NCBI RefSeq assembly: GCF_007954425.1
Contig: NZ_CP042345.1
Location: 2,602,001-2,666,000 of the forward strand
DNA: 64,000 nt
Source of the DNA: Novosphingobium ginsenosidimutans
Lineage (GTDB): Bacteria > Pseudomonadota > Alphaproteobacteria > Sphingomonadales > Sphingomonadaceae
Direction of reading: 5' to 3'
Of the stretch, positions 8,014 to 17,930 are shown piece by piece. Position 1 is the first letter of the stretch; each line of letters starts with the position of its first letter. A model generated the notes under the pieces. The model made no database searches and was not told the origin of the DNA. It was given only the letters and a program-made list of their open reading frames with translations. The position numbers and the translations under genes were made by a program.

Positions 8014-8870
8014 GCGTGGTCCTGCACTCCGCCCCGCGCTTCGCCAGCAGCGCAGGCGTGATCGATGCCCTGAGCGCCACGCTGGGCAGCCGCTTGATTG
8101 CGGCCCGCGAAGAGCATGGTGAAGTCGTGCTGACCGTTGACCGTCCGGCCATAGCCGAGGCGCTGCAACTGCTGCGCGACAATCACGAATACCAGCAGCT
8201 GATGGAGATCGCCGGGGTTGACTACCCAGACCGCGCGCAGCGGTTCGAGGTGGTCTACATGCTGCTCTCGCTGACCCGGAATCACCGTGTTCTGGTCAAG
8301 GTCAATGCCGCCGAGGACACGCCGGTGCCGACCGTGACGCACCTCTGGCCGGTCGCCGGCTGGCTTGAGCGCGAAGTGTTCGACCTTTACGGTGTAATCT
8401 TCGAAGGCAATACTGACCTGCGCCGGATCCTGACCGACTATGGCTTCGAAGGCCATCCGTTCCGCAAGGACTTTCCGCTGACCGGCTATGTCGAACTGCG
8501 CTATTCCGAAGAAGACAAGCGCGTCGTCTATGAACCGGTCAAGCTGGCCCAGGACCTGCGCAGTTTTGACTTCATGAGTCCGTGGGAAGGCGCGGACTAT
8601 GTCCTGCCAGGCGACGAGAAGGCGGTGCAGACCCCGCCGCCGCCCGCTGCAGCGCCGGCCGTACCAAAAACAACTGACAAGCCGGCCGATACCGGTGCCG
8701 GCAAGGAAGCCAACCAGGCTGCGGCAAAGAAGGTTGCCAAGCCAGCTGCTCCAAAAGTCACCAAGGCCAAGGAGCCCGGCGCACCCGAGCCCACGTCCTC
8801 GCGTCCGGCCCGCAAGCCGCGCAAGAAGTCGGCGGATGCCAAACCATCGACCGCGCCTGAGGGTAGCTGA
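8010..8870 (+). CDS. nuoC: NADH-quinone oxidoreductase subunit C with a basic Ala/Pro/Lys-rich tail
   Basis: The 30-kDa-type subunit of complex I, separate from nuoD as in mitochondria-like enzymes. The core covers about residues 1-205 and contains [19 protein letters not shown] and the block [16 protein letters not shown]. After residue 205 an extra tail of about 80 residues, rich in Ala, Pro and Lys (for example [17 protein letters not shown] and ARKPRKKS), extends the protein to 286 residues, well beyond the usual 200-220. The tail is of low complexity and probably disordered; its role is unknown. Confidence 0.95.
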   Translation: MSVVLHSAPRFASSAGVIDALSATLGSRLIAAREEHGEVVLTVDRPAIAEALQLLRDNHEYQQLMEIAGVDYPDRAQRFEVVYMLLSLTRNHRVLVKVNAAEDTPVPTVTHLWPVAGWLEREVFDLYGVIFEGNTDLRRILTDYGFEGHPFRKDFPLTGYVELRYSEEDKRVVYEPVKLAQDLRSFDFMSPWEGADYVLPGDEKAVQTPPPPAAAPAVPKTTDKPADTGAGKEANQAAAKKVAKPAAPKVTKAKEPGAPEPTSSRPARKPRKKSADAKPSTAPEGS

Positions 8871-8872
8871 TC

Positions 8873-10087
8873 ATGAGCGGACTTAGCCTCGAACAGTCGC
8901 CCACCACGGGTGACGATGTCATCACCAACTACACGATCAACTTCGGGCCCCAGCACCCGGCGGCACATGGCGTGCTGCGCATGGTGATGGAGCTGGACGG
9001 CGAAGTGATCGAACGCGTCGATCCCCATGTCGGTCTGCTGCACCGCGGCACCGAGAAGCTGATCGAGCACAAGACCTATCTGCAGGCGCTGCCCTATTTC
9101 GACCGGCTTGATTACTGCTCACCGCTGGGGATGGAGCATTCCTACGTCCTGGCGGTCGAAAAGCTGCTGAACGTTGAGGTGCCGGAGCGGGCCCAGTACC
9201 TGCGCGTGCTGTTTGCCGAGCTGACCCGCATCTGCAATCACATGCTGAACCTCGGTTCGCACGTCATGGACGTCGGTGCGATGACGCCGAACCTGTGGAT
9301 GTTCGAAATCCGCGAGGATTGCCTCAACTTCTTCGAACGCGCCTCGGGCGCCCGGATGCACGCCGCATGGTTCCGCCCCGGCGGGGTGCACCAGGATGTG
9401 CCGGAAAAGCTGCTGGTTGATATCGGCCAGTGGATCGACACGCGCCTGCCCGAACTGTTTGAAGACGCGATGAGCCTGGTGGTCGACAACCGCATCTTCA
9501 AGCAGCGCAACGTCGATATTGCCACGGTCAGCAAGGAAGATGCGGTGAAGTGGGGCTTCTCGGGCCCGATGATCCGCGGCTCGGGCATCGCCTGGGATAT
9601 CCGCAAGGCGCAGCCTTACGACGTCTATGACCGGATGGAGTTCGACGTTCCCGTCGGCACCCGGGGCGATTGCTATGACCGGTTCATGGTCCGCGTCGAG
9701 GAAGTGCGCCAGTCGGCCCGGATCATGAAGCAGTGCCTGACGCAGATGCCGTCCGGCCCGGTTGCCTCCAACGATCGCAAGGTCTCGCCGCCCAAGCGGG
9801 CCGAGATGAAGGCGTCGATGGAAGCGCTGATCCACCACTTCAAGCTCTACACCGAAGGCTTCCACGTGCCAGCCGGCGAAGTTTATGTGGCGACCGAGAG
9901 TCCCAAGGGCGAATTCGGCGTCTACCTGGTCAGCGATGGCAGCAATAAGCCCTATCGCTGCAAGATCCGCCCGACCGCCTTCAGCCACCTCCAGGCGATG
10001 GACTTCATGTGCAAGGGCCACATGCTGCCCGACGTGACCGCTATCATCGGCGCGATCGACGTGGTGTTCGGGGAGTGCGACCGGTGA
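8873..10087 (+). CDS. nuoD: NADH-quinone oxidoreductase subunit D
   Basis: The 404-residue 49-kDa-type subunit that forms the quinone-reduction pocket with NuoB. Near the N terminus it shows [14 protein letters not shown], with the histidine that lines the quinone site, then [14 protein letters not shown] and the C-terminal [16 protein letters not shown] ending (here [14 protein letters not shown]). It starts two bases after nuoC. Its stop overlaps the GTG of the next small gene, the first of three genes that do not belong to the standard nuo set. Confidence 0.97.
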   Translation: MSGLSLEQSPTTGDDVITNYTINFGPQHPAAHGVLRMVMELDGEVIERVDPHVGLLHRGTEKLIEHKTYLQALPYFDRLDYCSPLGMEHSYVLAVEKLLNVEVPERAQYLRVLFAELTRICNHMLNLGSHVMDVGAMTPNLWMFEIREDCLNFFERASGARMHAAWFRPGGVHQDVPEKLLVDIGQWIDTRLPELFEDAMSLVVDNRIFKQRNVDIATVSKEDAVKWGFSGPMIRGSGIAWDIRKAQPYDVYDRMEFDVPVGTRGDCYDRFMVRVEEVRQSARIMKQCLTQMPSGPVASNDRKVSPPKRAEMKASMEALIHHFKLYTEGFHVPAGEVYVATESPKGEFGVYLVSDGSNKPYRCKIRPTAFSHLQAMDFMCKGHMLPDVTAIIGAIDVVFGECDR

Positions 10088-10269
10088 TCCTGCGCGAGCT
10101 GTTCATTGCCGTGCTGGCCTTTTCGGCCTTTGCCTCGGCGGTGGCGGCCTATCTGTTCGTGTTCCATCCGGCCACGGCCTCGCTCAAGGAAGTGCTGAGC
10201 ACGGCCTTCGCCGGCATGGTCGGCGTGTTCGTTGGCCGCTGGATCGAGCGGAGGATGGCCCGTGGCTGA
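10084..10269 (+). CDS. 61-residue membrane protein inserted after nuoD
   Basis: A very small gene whose GTG start overlaps the nuoD stop (GTGA). The product begins [17 protein letters not shown] and has one clear hydrophobic helix (about residues 5-25) and a second, weaker one around [14 protein letters not shown], ending in a basic tail [10 protein letters not shown]. It is not a known complex I subunit. The overlaps on both sides show that it is translated with the operon. Complex I assembly or stability is the natural guess from position, but nothing in the sequence proves it. Confidence 0.7.
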   Translation: MILRELFIAVLAFSAFASAVAAYLFVFHPATASLKEVLSTAFAGMVGVFVGRWIERRMARG

Positions 10270-10597
10270 TCGCCTGACCGTGGCCGAGCAGATGATCGCG
10301 CATTACAACGCGCAGGATGCAGACGCCTATGTCGCGCTGATGACCGACGATGCTTGCGAAGCGGGCTATCGCGGTGCCGTGCTGCGCGATGGCAAGGAGG
10401 GCGTTCGCGCAGGCCTGAAGGCAATGTTCGCCGAATTCCCGCAGAACCGGGCCGAGATCATCCAGGGCTGGCAGCTGGGCGATACCGCCGTGCTGCACGA
10501 AAAAGTTTACCGCTCGGCCGAGGCCGAGCCGTTCGAAGTCATGTCCATTTACTCGTTCGAGGGCGACAAGTGCTCTCGCGTGGAGTTTGTCCGGTGA
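10262..10597 (+). CDS. SnoaL/NTF2-like protein inside the nuo operon
   Basis: A 111-residue soluble protein of the NTF2-like (SnoaL) cone-barrel fold, recognised from EQMIAHYNAQDADAYVALM, the short repeated strands, and VLHEKVYRSA and FEVMSIYSFEGDKCSRVEFV at the C terminus. The GTG at 10262 overlaps the end of the preceding gene by eight bases. Members of this fold act as small isomerases, hydrolases or ligand-binding proteins; no catalytic residues can be assigned here. Its place between two tiny membrane proteins within nuoD-nuoE suggests a conserved accessory unit. Confidence 0.78.
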   Translation: MADRLTVAEQMIAHYNAQDADAYVALMTDDACEAGYRGAVLRDGKEGVRAGLKAMFAEFPQNRAEIIQGWQLGDTAVLHEKVYRSAEAEPFEVMSIYSFEGDKCSRVEFVR

Positions 10598-10791
10598 AGC
10601 TGAGCACTTTCGACATGGTGCGCGCCTGGGCGGCCCTGACGGGCCTGGTCCTCGCCGCCGTCTATTTTCTGGTCACGATCCTTGGGCACGAACCAAGCCA
10701 GATGGTGACCATGCTGGTCGCCGGCATCGGCGGTTTCGAGCTGTTCCTGGTGGGCCAGGACTATCTGCTGCGGGGGCGTGAACATGGCTGA
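10594..10791 (+). CDS. 65-residue membrane protein before nuoE
   Basis: Starts at a GTG that overlaps the stop of the SnoaL-like gene (GTGA) and ends eight bases inside nuoE. It has two hydrophobic helices: about residues 10-30 (AWAALTGLVLAAVYFLVTIL) and 37-54 (around MLVAGIGGFELFLVG), followed by a short basic end. It is similar in size and style to the 61-residue gene at 10084. It is not a known complex I subunit, and its function is unknown. Confidence 0.7.
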   Translation: MKLSTFDMVRAWAALTGLVLAAVYFLVTILGHEPSQMVTMLVAGIGGFELFLVGQDYLLRGREHG

Positions 10792-11452
10792 TCGGCATCT
10801 CGAACCCGACACCCCGGAACTACGCGCGCGCTGGGGGAGCTTTGCCTGGACCAAGGAAAACGCGGCCAAGGCCAAGGAAATCATCGCCCGCTATCCAGAC
10901 GGGCGGCAGCGTTCGGCAGTGATGCCGCTGCTCGATCTTGCCCAGCGCCAGGTTGGAGCAGAGACCAATACTCAGGGTTGGTTGCCGATCCCGGTGATGG
11001 AATATGTCGCCGCCCAGCTCGACATGCCGATCATCCGCGTGGTCGAAGTTGCAACCTTCTACACCATGTACAACCTCGTGCCGGTTGGCCGTTTCCACGT
11101 TCAGGTCTGCGGCACCACGCCGTGCATGCTGCGCGGTTCGGACGCGATCATGGCCGCCTGCAAGGCGCGCGGCATGGCCAAGGGCCACACCACCGACGAT
11201 GGCCTCTGGACGCTGACCGAGGTCGAATGCATGGGCAACTGCGCCTCTGCGCCGATGGTCCAGATCAACGACGACAACTATGAAGACCTGACGCCAGAGC
11301 GGCTTGATGCGGTGCTCGATGCGCTGGCCGCAGGCAAGACGCCCAAGGCCGGGACGCAGGAGCCGGGCCGCCACACCGTTGAACCGCTCGGCGGGCCGAC
11401 CACGCTCAACCAAATGGTCAAGGCCAATCACGATTACCGGAAGGAGTGGTAA
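10784..11452 (+). CDS. nuoE: NADH-quinone oxidoreductase subunit E
   Basis: The 24-kDa-type subunit of the NADH-oxidising module, carrying the 2Fe-2S cluster N1a. Ligand cysteines are visible in VCGTTPCMLRGS and VECMGNCASAP with the usual spacing. The C terminus of about 50 residues (from AAGKTPKAGTQ on) is typical of alphaproteobacterial forms. The ATG at 10784 is preferred over the GTG two codons earlier; either start overlaps the preceding small gene. nuoF follows three bases after the stop. Confidence 0.95.
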   Translation: MADRHLEPDTPELRARWGSFAWTKENAAKAKEIIARYPDGRQRSAVMPLLDLAQRQVGAETNTQGWLPIPVMEYVAAQLDMPIIRVVEVATFYTMYNLVPVGRFHVQVCGTTPCMLRGSDAIMAACKARGMAKGHTTDDGLWTLTEVECMGNCASAPMVQINDDNYEDLTPERLDAVLDALAAGKTPKAGTQEPGRHTVEPLGGPTTLNQMVKANHDYRKEW

Positions 11453-11455
11453 GCC

Positions 11456-12742
11456 ATGTCACTGGCTGACAAGGACCGCATCTTCACCAATCTCTACGGC
11501 TTCCAGCCGTGGAACCTGAAGGCTGCCCAGGCGCGCGGGGATTGGGACAATACCAAGAAGATTCTCGCCAAAGGCAAGGACGCGATCATCGAAGAGATCA
11601 AGGCCTCGGGCCTGCGCGGTCGCGGCGGCGCTGGCTTTCCGACCGGCCTCAAGTGGTCGTTCATGCCAAAGGAATCAAAGGACGGCCGCCCCAGCTTCCT
11701 GGTCATCAACGCCGACGAATCCGAACCCGGTTCGTGCAAGGACCGCGAGATCATCCGCCACGATCCGCATAAGCTGATCGAAGGTGCGCTGGTTGCCGGC
11801 TTCGCGATGGGCGCGCGCGCGGCCTACATCTACATTCGCGGCGAATACATCCGTGAGGCCGAAGTGCTCTTTGCCGCCGTGCAGGAGGCCTATGACGCCG
11901 GCCTGATCGGCAAGAATGCCTGCAAGTCTGGCTACGATTTCGACGTCTTCGTCCACCGCGGGGCCGGCGCCTACATCTGCGGTGAAGAGACCGCGATGAT
12001 CGAATCGATCGAAGGCAAAAAGGGCCAGCCGCGCCTCAAGCCGCCGTTCCCTGCCGGGGCGGGCCTCTATGGCTGCCCAACCACCGTCAACAACGTCGAA
12101 TCGATTGCCGTTGCGCCCACCATCATGCGCCGCGGCGCGAGCTGGTTCTCCAGTTTCGGGCGTGAGAACAACAAGGGCACCAAGCTGTTCCAGATCAGCG
12201 GGCACGTGAACAAGCCCTGCGTGGTCGAAGAAGCAATGAGCATCTCGTTCCGCGAGCTGATCGAGAAACACTGCGATGGCATTACCGGTGGGTGGGACAA
12301 CCTGCTGGCAGTCATCCCCGGCGGTTCGTCGGTTCCGCTGGTCCCGGCGGCGCAGATCATGGATGCGCCGATGGACTTTGACGGCCTGCGCGAACTGGGC
12401 TCGGGCCTGGGCACTGCGGCGGTCATTGTCATGGACAAGTCGACCGACATCGTCCGCGCCATCAGCCGCCTGTCCTACTTCTACAAGCACGAAAGCTGCG
12501 GCCAGTGCACACCTTGCCGTGAAGGCACGGGCTGGATGTGGCGCGTGATGGAACGCCTGCGCACCGGCGATGCCGACGTGTCCGAAATCGACATGCTGTG
12601 GGACGTGACCAAGCAGGTTGAAGGCCACACCATCTGCGCGCTGGGCGATGCAGCGGCCTGGCCGATACAGGGCCTGATCCGCCACTTCCGTCCGGAAATC
12701 GAGCGCCGGATTGCCGAAAATGTGCGGGAGGCGGCTGAGTGA
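11456..12742 (+). CDS. nuoF: NADH-quinone oxidoreductase subunit F
   Basis: The 428-residue subunit that binds NADH, FMN and 4Fe-4S cluster N3. The nucleotide and flavin site is marked by [16 protein letters not shown] and [14 protein letters not shown]. The cluster ligands are in [12 protein letters not shown] plus a later cysteine in [10 protein letters not shown]. Length and motifs match the family fully. It starts three bases after nuoE and ends in a GTGA overlap with an extra, exported protein gene. Confidence 0.97.
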   Translation: MSLADKDRIFTNLYGFQPWNLKAAQARGDWDNTKKILAKGKDAIIEEIKASGLRGRGGAGFPTGLKWSFMPKESKDGRPSFLVINADESEPGSCKDREIIRHDPHKLIEGALVAGFAMGARAAYIYIRGEYIREAEVLFAAVQEAYDAGLIGKNACKSGYDFDVFVHRGAGAYICGEETAMIESIEGKKGQPRLKPPFPAGAGLYGCPTTVNNVESIAVAPTIMRRGASWFSSFGRENNKGTKLFQISGHVNKPCVVEEAMSISFRELIEKHCDGITGGWDNLLAVIPGGSSVPLVPAAQIMDAPMDFDGLRELGSGLGTAAVIVMDKSTDIVRAISRLSYFYKHESCGQCTPCREGTGWMWRVMERLRTGDADVSEIDMLWDVTKQVEGHTICALGDAAAWPIQGLIRHFRPEIERRIAENVREAAE

Positions 12743-13467
12743 AGCGTGCTCTTCGCCTGCTTTCGCTGATCGCGCTGGTTGGCGCACCGGCTTCGGCCGC
12801 TGAACCGCCGAGCCCGCAACAGATCCGCGCCTTCCTGAACCAGTATGGCGAATGCGTTGCCAAGCGCGAGCCGGACCTGGCGCAGAAGTCGGTGCTGAGC
12901 GGTGCCAGCTTCAGCCGCGACAGCGCTGAGGGCAAGCGCCTGATGCAGCGTGAGTGCATGGACCCGGAACTGCTGCGCAATCAGGCCGATGGGTTTGCTG
13001 GCCGGCTGCGGATGCGCTTCGATGAAGATACCTATCGCGGTGTAATTGCCGAGGCGCTGATTTCGAAGCAGGGCGCAGTGGTCGATTTGGCGAAGCTGCC
13101 GACCATCCCGGTGCTGACCTACGAAGAGCCGCGCCCGTTGCGCACGACCGACCGCGAAGGCAAGCCCATCCCCGAAGAGGGCCTGGTCCGTCAACGGGCG
13201 GCGATTGCCCGCAAGACCCAGGCGATGCTGATGGGTAAGCTGGGTGAATGCGTTGTCCGCGCCGCGCCCGCGCAGTCGCGCGCAGTCATGGCGACCGCCA
13301 TCGATACCCCGGCTGAACTCCAGACGCTCAATGCGCTGGGGCCGACGCTGGGCCAATGCATCAAGGCCGGCGAGACCGTCTCGCTTGATCGCGTCAGTGT
13401 CCGTGGCGCACTGGCCATTGCCTATTACCGCCTTTCCCAGGCCAAGCCTTCCGGAGCGATCCAGTAA
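12739..13467 (+). CDS. Exported protein of unknown function between nuoF and nuoG
   Basis: A 242-residue protein with an N-terminal signal peptide ([20 protein letters not shown], likely cleaved after ASA), so it should act in the periplasm, on the other side of the membrane from NuoF and NuoG. The mature part has two similar halves. Each contains a cysteine in a context like [10 protein letters not shown] or [10 protein letters not shown], followed by an xxECM or GQCIKAG cysteine, which suggests an internal duplication with disulfides. No enzyme motif was recognised. It overlaps nuoF by GTGA and touches nuoG by TAATG, so it is translated with complex I. Confidence 0.75.
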   Translation: MKRALRLLSLIALVGAPASAAEPPSPQQIRAFLNQYGECVAKREPDLAQKSVLSGASFSRDSAEGKRLMQRECMDPELLRNQADGFAGRLRMRFDEDTYRGVIAEALISKQGAVVDLAKLPTIPVLTYEEPRPLRTTDREGKPIPEEGLVRQRAAIARKTQAMLMGKLGECVVRAAPAQSRAVMATAIDTPAELQTLNALGPTLGQCIKAGETVSLDRVSVRGALAIAYYRLSQAKPSGAIQ

Positions 13468-15473
13468 TGCCCAAGGTAACCGTCGACGGCGTAGAACTTG
13501 AGGTCCCGGCAGGGGCCACGGTCCTGCAGGCCTGCGAAATGGCCGGCAAGGAAATCCCGCGCTTCTGCTATCACGAGCGCCTCTCCATCGCCGGCAACTG
13601 CCGCATGTGCCTGGTCGAAGTGAAGCCCGGGCCGCCGAAGCCGCAGGCTTCCTGCGCGCTGCCGGCCGCTGAGGGCCAGGAAATCCGCACCGACAGCCCG
13701 ATGGTCAAGAAGGCGCGCGAAGGGGTGATGGAATTCCTCCTGATCAACCACCCACTCGATTGTCCGATCTGCGACCAGGGCGGCGAATGCGACCTGCAGG
13801 ACCAATCGGTTGCCTATGGCCGCGGCGCCTCGCGCTATGACGAGAACAAGCGCGCCGTTACCGAAAAGTACATGGGTCCGCTGATCAAGACGGTGATGAC
13901 CCGCTGCATTCACTGCACCCGCTGCGTGCGCTTCTCGGAAGAGATCGCCGGGGTGGACGAGATTGGCGCGCTCTATCGCGGCGAATCCATGCAGATCACG
14001 ACCTATCTGGAAAAGGCCGCAGCGCACGAGCTTTCGGCCAATGTGATCGATCTTTGCCCGGTTGGCGCGCTCACCTCGCGGCCTTATGCCTTCGAGGCGC
14101 GGCCGTGGGAGCTGAAGAAGACCCTGTCGATCGACGTTTCGGACGCGGTCGGCTCGAACATCCGGCTCGACAGCCGCGGCCGCGAAGTGCTGCGGATCCT
14201 GCCGCGCATCAATGATGACGTGAACGAGGAATGGCTGTCGGACAAGGGCCGCTATCAGGTCGATGGCCTGACTCGCCGCCGGCTCGACCGCCCGTGGATT
14301 CGCCGCGATGGCAAGCTGGCTGCGGCGAGCTGGGAAGAAGCTTTTGCCGCCGTCGCCAAGGTCAATCCTGGCAAATCCGTGGCGGTGGTCGCTGGCGATA
14401 TGGTCGATTGCGAAACCATGTTCGCCGCCAAGGCGCTGGCCGGCGCGCTGGGCAGCAAGCTGCTCGAAGGCCGCCAGACCGGGCTCGACTATGACTGCTC
14501 AAACCTCGCTGCGGTAAACTTCAACTCGACTATCGCCGGGATCGAAGACGCCGATGCTGTGCTGATCGTTGGTAGCCACGTCCGCTGGGAAGCGCCGCTG
14601 GTCAACACCCGCCTGCGCAAGGCGGCGAAGCGCGGGGCGAAGGTCTTCGTGGTCGGTCCGGAATGGGATGCGACCTACCCGGTCACCAACCTGGGCAGCG
14701 ACCTGGCAGTGCTCGACAAGCTGCCCAAGGACGCGGCCGATGCGCTGAAGAACGCGCAGCGACCGGCCATCATCCTTGGCGGTGCGGCGCTGGGCAAGGG
14801 TGCACTCGCTCCGGCGCTGAGCCTGGCCGAGAAGTACAAGCTGGTTCGTGATGACTGGAACGGCTTCAACGTGCTGCACATGGCGGCTGCGCGGATGGGC
14901 GGATTGATGCTGGGCTATGCCCAGAAGGGCGGGATTGCCGATCTGGTCAAGGCCAAGCCCAAGCTGTTGATTTCGCTCGGTGCGGATGAAGTGGACTATA
15001 CCAAGTTCGCCGAAAGCATCGTCGTTTACATCGGCCACCACGGCGACAAGGGCGCACATGCTGCCGACATCATCCTGCCCGCCGCCGCCTTCAGCGAGAA
15101 GGCCGGAACCTACGTCAACACCGAGGGCCGGGTGCAGTATGCCGAGCAGGCCGTCTTCGCGCCGGGCGATGCCCGCGAGGACTGGACGATCCTGCGCGCG
15201 CTGGCCGATGCGCTGGGCGTCAATGTCGGGTTTGACAGCTTTGCCGAACTGCGCGGCGCCATGATCAAGGCGGCGCCGGCGCTCGGCAGTGAGGGCCTTG
15301 CCGCTTATGGCGCGCTGCCCAAGGCGGAAAAGGCCAAGGCCAGCGGCACGATCGAAGCCTATCCGATCAAGGACTTCTACCTGACCAACCCGATCGCCCG
15401 GGCCAGCGAAACCATGCAGCGCTGCTCGGCCGAACTGCTCCACGGTGAGCACTTCGCGGAGGCCGCGGAATGA
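13467..15473 (+). CDS. nuoG: NADH-quinone oxidoreductase subunit G
   Basis: The 668-residue large subunit of the NADH-oxidising module, close in length to the mitochondrial 75-kDa protein rather than the longer E. coli form. The N-terminal ferredoxin domain has the 2Fe-2S (N1b) cysteines in [20 protein letters not shown] plus a later one in ASCALP. The N5 site is [17 protein letters not shown], and the N4 site is [10 protein letters not shown] with the later CPVGAL. The extra N7 cysteines of some bacteria were not seen. The remainder is a molybdopterin-enzyme-like domain without a cofactor. It overlaps nuoH by ATGA. Confidence 0.97.
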   Translation: MPKVTVDGVELEVPAGATVLQACEMAGKEIPRFCYHERLSIAGNCRMCLVEVKPGPPKPQASCALPAAEGQEIRTDSPMVKKAREGVMEFLLINHPLDCPICDQGGECDLQDQSVAYGRGASRYDENKRAVTEKYMGPLIKTVMTRCIHCTRCVRFSEEIAGVDEIGALYRGESMQITTYLEKAAAHELSANVIDLCPVGALTSRPYAFEARPWELKKTLSIDVSDAVGSNIRLDSRGREVLRILPRINDDVNEEWLSDKGRYQVDGLTRRRLDRPWIRRDGKLAAASWEEAFAAVAKVNPGKSVAVVAGDMVDCETMFAAKALAGALGSKLLEGRQTGLDYDCSNLAAVNFNSTIAGIEDADAVLIVGSHVRWEAPLVNTRLRKAAKRGAKVFVVGPEWDATYPVTNLGSDLAVLDKLPKDAADALKNAQRPAIILGGAALGKGALAPALSLAEKYKLVRDDWNGFNVLHMAAARMGGLMLGYAQKGGIADLVKAKPKLLISLGADEVDYTKFAESIVVYIGHHGDKGAHAADIILPAAAFSEKAGTYVNTEGRVQYAEQAVFAPGDAREDWTILRALADALGVNVGFDSFAELRGAMIKAAPALGSEGLAAYGALPKAEKAKASGTIEAYPIKDFYLTNPIARASETMQRCSAELLHGEHFAEAAE

Positions 15474-16510
15474 CCCAGTTCTTCCAACAGTGGATGTCCT
15501 ACGAAGCCGCCTGGCTGCTGGCGACGGTGTGCGGGATCCTGCTCATTGCCTTCCCCTTGATGCTGGCAGTGGCCATGATCATCTACGTTGACCGTAAGGT
15601 CTGGGCGGCAATGGCGCTGCGCCGCGGGCCGAACGTGGTCGGTCCCTGGGGCCTACTCCAGTCCTTCGCCGACGGTTTGAAGGTCTTCCTGCAGGAAACG
15701 ATTATTCCTTCAGCCGCGAACAAGGGCCTGTTCCTGATCGCGCCGATCATCACCTTTACGGTCGCACTGCTGGCCTGGGCGGTGATCCCGTTCAATTCGG
15801 GCGCAGTCCTCGCCGATATCAACGTCGGCCTGCTCTATGTCCTCGCGATCTCGTCGCTGGGGGTCTACGGCGTGGTGATCGCGGGCTGGTCGTCGAACTC
15901 GAAGTATCCCTTCTTCTCGGCCATGCGCGCCTCGGCGCAGATGATTTCCTATGAAGTCTCGATCGGCTTCATCCTGATCTGCGTGGTCCTCTGGGCCGGC
16001 AGCTTCAACCTGCGCGAGATTGTCGAGGCGCAGCGCAGCCACGTCGGCGTGATTAACGGCTTTGTGGCCAATCCGCTGCTGTTCCCAATGTGGGTGATGT
16101 TCCTGATCTCGGGCATGGCCGAAACCGCCCGCGCGCCGTTCGACCTTACCGAGGCCGAGAGCGAGCTCGTCGCCGGTTACCAGACCGAATACTCGTCGAT
16201 GAGCTTCGCGCTCTACTGGCTGGGTGAGTACGCCAACGTCCTCTTGATGTGCGCGCTCAATGCCGTGCTGTTCTGGGGTGGCTACCTGCCGCCGCTGGAC
16301 CTTCCGGTGCTCTACCTGGTGCCGGGTTGGCTGTGGCTCTTCGCCAAGATCTTTTTCTTCTTCTTCATCTTCTCCTGGGTCAAAGCCACGGTTCCGCGCT
16401 ACCGCTATGACCAGCTGATGCGCCTGGGGTGGAAGGTGTTCCTGCCGGTCTCGCTGGGCTTTGTTGTCCTGGTGAGCGGCTATCTGATGCTTACGAGGTA
16501 CGGCGCATGA
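15470..16510 (+). CDS. nuoH: NADH-quinone oxidoreductase subunit H
   Basis: The 346-residue, eight-helix membrane subunit that joins the peripheral and membrane arms and forms part of the quinone channel. Conserved blocks are [40 protein letters not shown] and [20 protein letters not shown]. The [15 protein letters not shown] loop, with its acidic residues, is essential in the family and is intact. It overlaps nuoG and nuoI by four bases at each end. Confidence 0.97.
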   Translation: MTQFFQQWMSYEAAWLLATVCGILLIAFPLMLAVAMIIYVDRKVWAAMALRRGPNVVGPWGLLQSFADGLKVFLQETIIPSAANKGLFLIAPIITFTVALLAWAVIPFNSGAVLADINVGLLYVLAISSLGVYGVVIAGWSSNSKYPFFSAMRASAQMISYEVSIGFILICVVLWAGSFNLREIVEAQRSHVGVINGFVANPLLFPMWVMFLISGMAETARAPFDLTEAESELVAGYQTEYSSMSFALYWLGEYANVLLMCALNAVLFWGGYLPPLDLPVLYLVPGWLWLFAKIFFFFFIFSWVKATVPRYRYDQLMRLGWKVFLPVSLGFVVLVSGYLMLTRYGA

Positions 16511-16992
16511 GTGTCGCTCAGCTCATCAAGAGCTTCACCCTTTGGGAATTCCTGAAGGCGCACTGGCTGACCCTGAAGTACCTCTTCAGGCCCAAGGCGA
16601 CCATCAACTATCCCTTCGAGAAGAACCCGCTGAGCCCGCGCTTCCGTGGTGAGCATGCGCTGCGGCGCTATCCGAACGGGGAAGAGCGCTGCATCGCCTG
16701 CAAGCTGTGCGAAGCGGTCTGCCCGGCGCAGGCGATCACGATCGAGGCCGAACCGCGCGACGACGGCAGCCGCCGCACGACCCGGTATGACATCGACATG
16801 ACCAAGTGCATCTACTGCGGCTTCTGCCAGGAAGCCTGCCCGGTCGATGCGATCGTCGAGGGGCCGAACTTCGAATACGCGACCGAAACGCGCGAAGAGC
16901 TGCTTTACGACAAGGCAAAACTGCTGGCGAACGGGGACAAGTGGGAGCGGGCGATTGCCGCTAACCTTGAAGCCGATGCGCCGTACCGGTAG
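16507..16992 (+). CDS. nuoI: NADH-quinone oxidoreductase subunit I
   Basis: The 161-residue ferredoxin-like subunit carrying 4Fe-4S clusters N6a and N6b. Both cysteine sets are visible: [16 protein letters not shown] and [19 protein letters not shown]. The N-terminal amphipathic part ([10 protein letters not shown]) is typical of the TYKY type. The ATG at 16507 overlaps the nuoH stop (ATGA), and upstream in-frame codons lie within nuoH and are rejected. nuoJ follows after twelve bases. Confidence 0.97.
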   Translation: MSVAQLIKSFTLWEFLKAHWLTLKYLFRPKATINYPFEKNPLSPRFRGEHALRRYPNGEERCIACKLCEAVCPAQAITIEAEPRDDGSRRTTRYDIDMTKCIYCGFCQEACPVDAIVEGPNFEYATETREELLYDKAKLLANGDKWERAIAANLEADAPYR

Positions 16993-17004
16993 GGGGCCGC
17001 GGCA

Positions 17005-17622
17005 ATGATCCAGGTGCTAACCTTCTACCTGTTCGCAGGTATCATGCTGGCGGCGGGGGCCTTCACGATCCTCGCCCGCAACCCGGTCCATTCGGTACTG
17101 TGGCTAATCGTGGCTTTCTTCAATGCCGCAGGCCTGATGGTGCTGGCCGGGGCTGAGTTCATCGCCATGCTGCTGGTGATCGTCTACGTCGGCGCGGTCG
17201 CGGTGCTGTTCCTGTTCGTCGTGATGATGCTCGACATCGATTTCGCCGAACTGCGCGCCGGGTTCATCAAGAACTTCCCGCTTGGCATTGCGGTCGCCAT
17301 CGTCCTGCTGGCCGAAATCGTGCTGGGCATGGGCGCCTATCAAGCCGGCTCGCTTAAGCTGGGTACGCCCGATGGCACGGCCGCAGCCGTGGCCCACGCC
17401 TCGAACATCAAGTCGATCGGTGCGCTGCTTTACGGCAAGTACCTGTTCCTGTTCGAAGCGGCCGGCATCATCCTGCTGGTCGCCATGGTTGGCGCGATCG
17501 TGCTGACCCATCGCCAGCGCGGCGGCGTGCGCGGCCAGACCATTGCCAATCAGGTCGCGCGCCGTCCGGATGAGGCGGTGATCAACATGCAGCCGGAAGT
17601 CGGGCAGGGGGTAAAGCTGTGA
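17005..17622 (+). CDS. nuoJ: NADH-quinone oxidoreductase subunit J
   Basis: A 205-residue membrane subunit with five helices, recognised from [20 protein letters not shown] and the third helix [19 protein letters not shown], which contains the pi-bulge segment important for coupling. The C terminus, [15 protein letters not shown], is hydrophilic. The last four bases overlap nuoK (GTGA). Confidence 0.95.
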   Translation: MIQVLTFYLFAGIMLAAGAFTILARNPVHSVLWLIVAFFNAAGLMVLAGAEFIAMLLVIVYVGAVAVLFLFVVMMLDIDFAELRAGFIKNFPLGIAVAIVLLAEIVLGMGAYQAGSLKLGTPDGTAAAVAHASNIKSIGALLYGKYLFLFEAAGIILLVAMVGAIVLTHRQRGGVRGQTIANQVARRPDEAVINMQPEVGQGVKL

Positions 17623-17924
17623 TCGGCGTTGAGCATTATGTAGTCGTCAGCTCGATCCTGTTCGTGCTGGGCGTCCTGGGGATATTCCTCAACCGCAAGA
17701 ACGTGATCATCATCCTGATGGCGATCGAACTGATCCTGCTGTCGGTGAACCTCAATCTGGTGGCCTTCAGCAGCTTTCTGGGTGACCTGACCGGCCAGAT
17801 CTTCGCCATGTTCGTGTTGACCGTGGCTGCGGGCGAAGCGGCGATCGGCTTGGCGATCCTGGTGATCTACTTCCGCCGCCGCGGCACCATCGCTGTCGAC
17901 GACGTCAACCGGATGAAGGGGTAA
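17619..17924 (+). CDS. nuoK: NADH-quinone oxidoreductase subunit K
   Basis: A 101-residue, three-helix antiporter-like subunit. The two conserved membrane glutamates needed for proton transfer are present in [12 protein letters not shown] and [13 protein letters not shown]. It begins with GTG at 17619, overlapping the nuoJ stop. The short loop and end ([18 protein letters not shown]) match alphaproteobacterial homologues. nuoL follows six bases later. Confidence 0.96.
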   Translation: MIGVEHYVVVSSILFVLGVLGIFLNRKNVIIILMAIELILLSVNLNLVAFSSFLGDLTGQIFAMFVLTVAAGEAAIGLAILVIYFRRRGTIAVDDVNRMKG

Positions 17925-17930
17925 GCATCC

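Noticed and set aside
9119..10021. 300-codon minus-strand frame opposite nuoD
   Set aside because: Shadow of nuoD: the His/Asp/Arg-rich product reflects the reverse reading of a high-GC gene.
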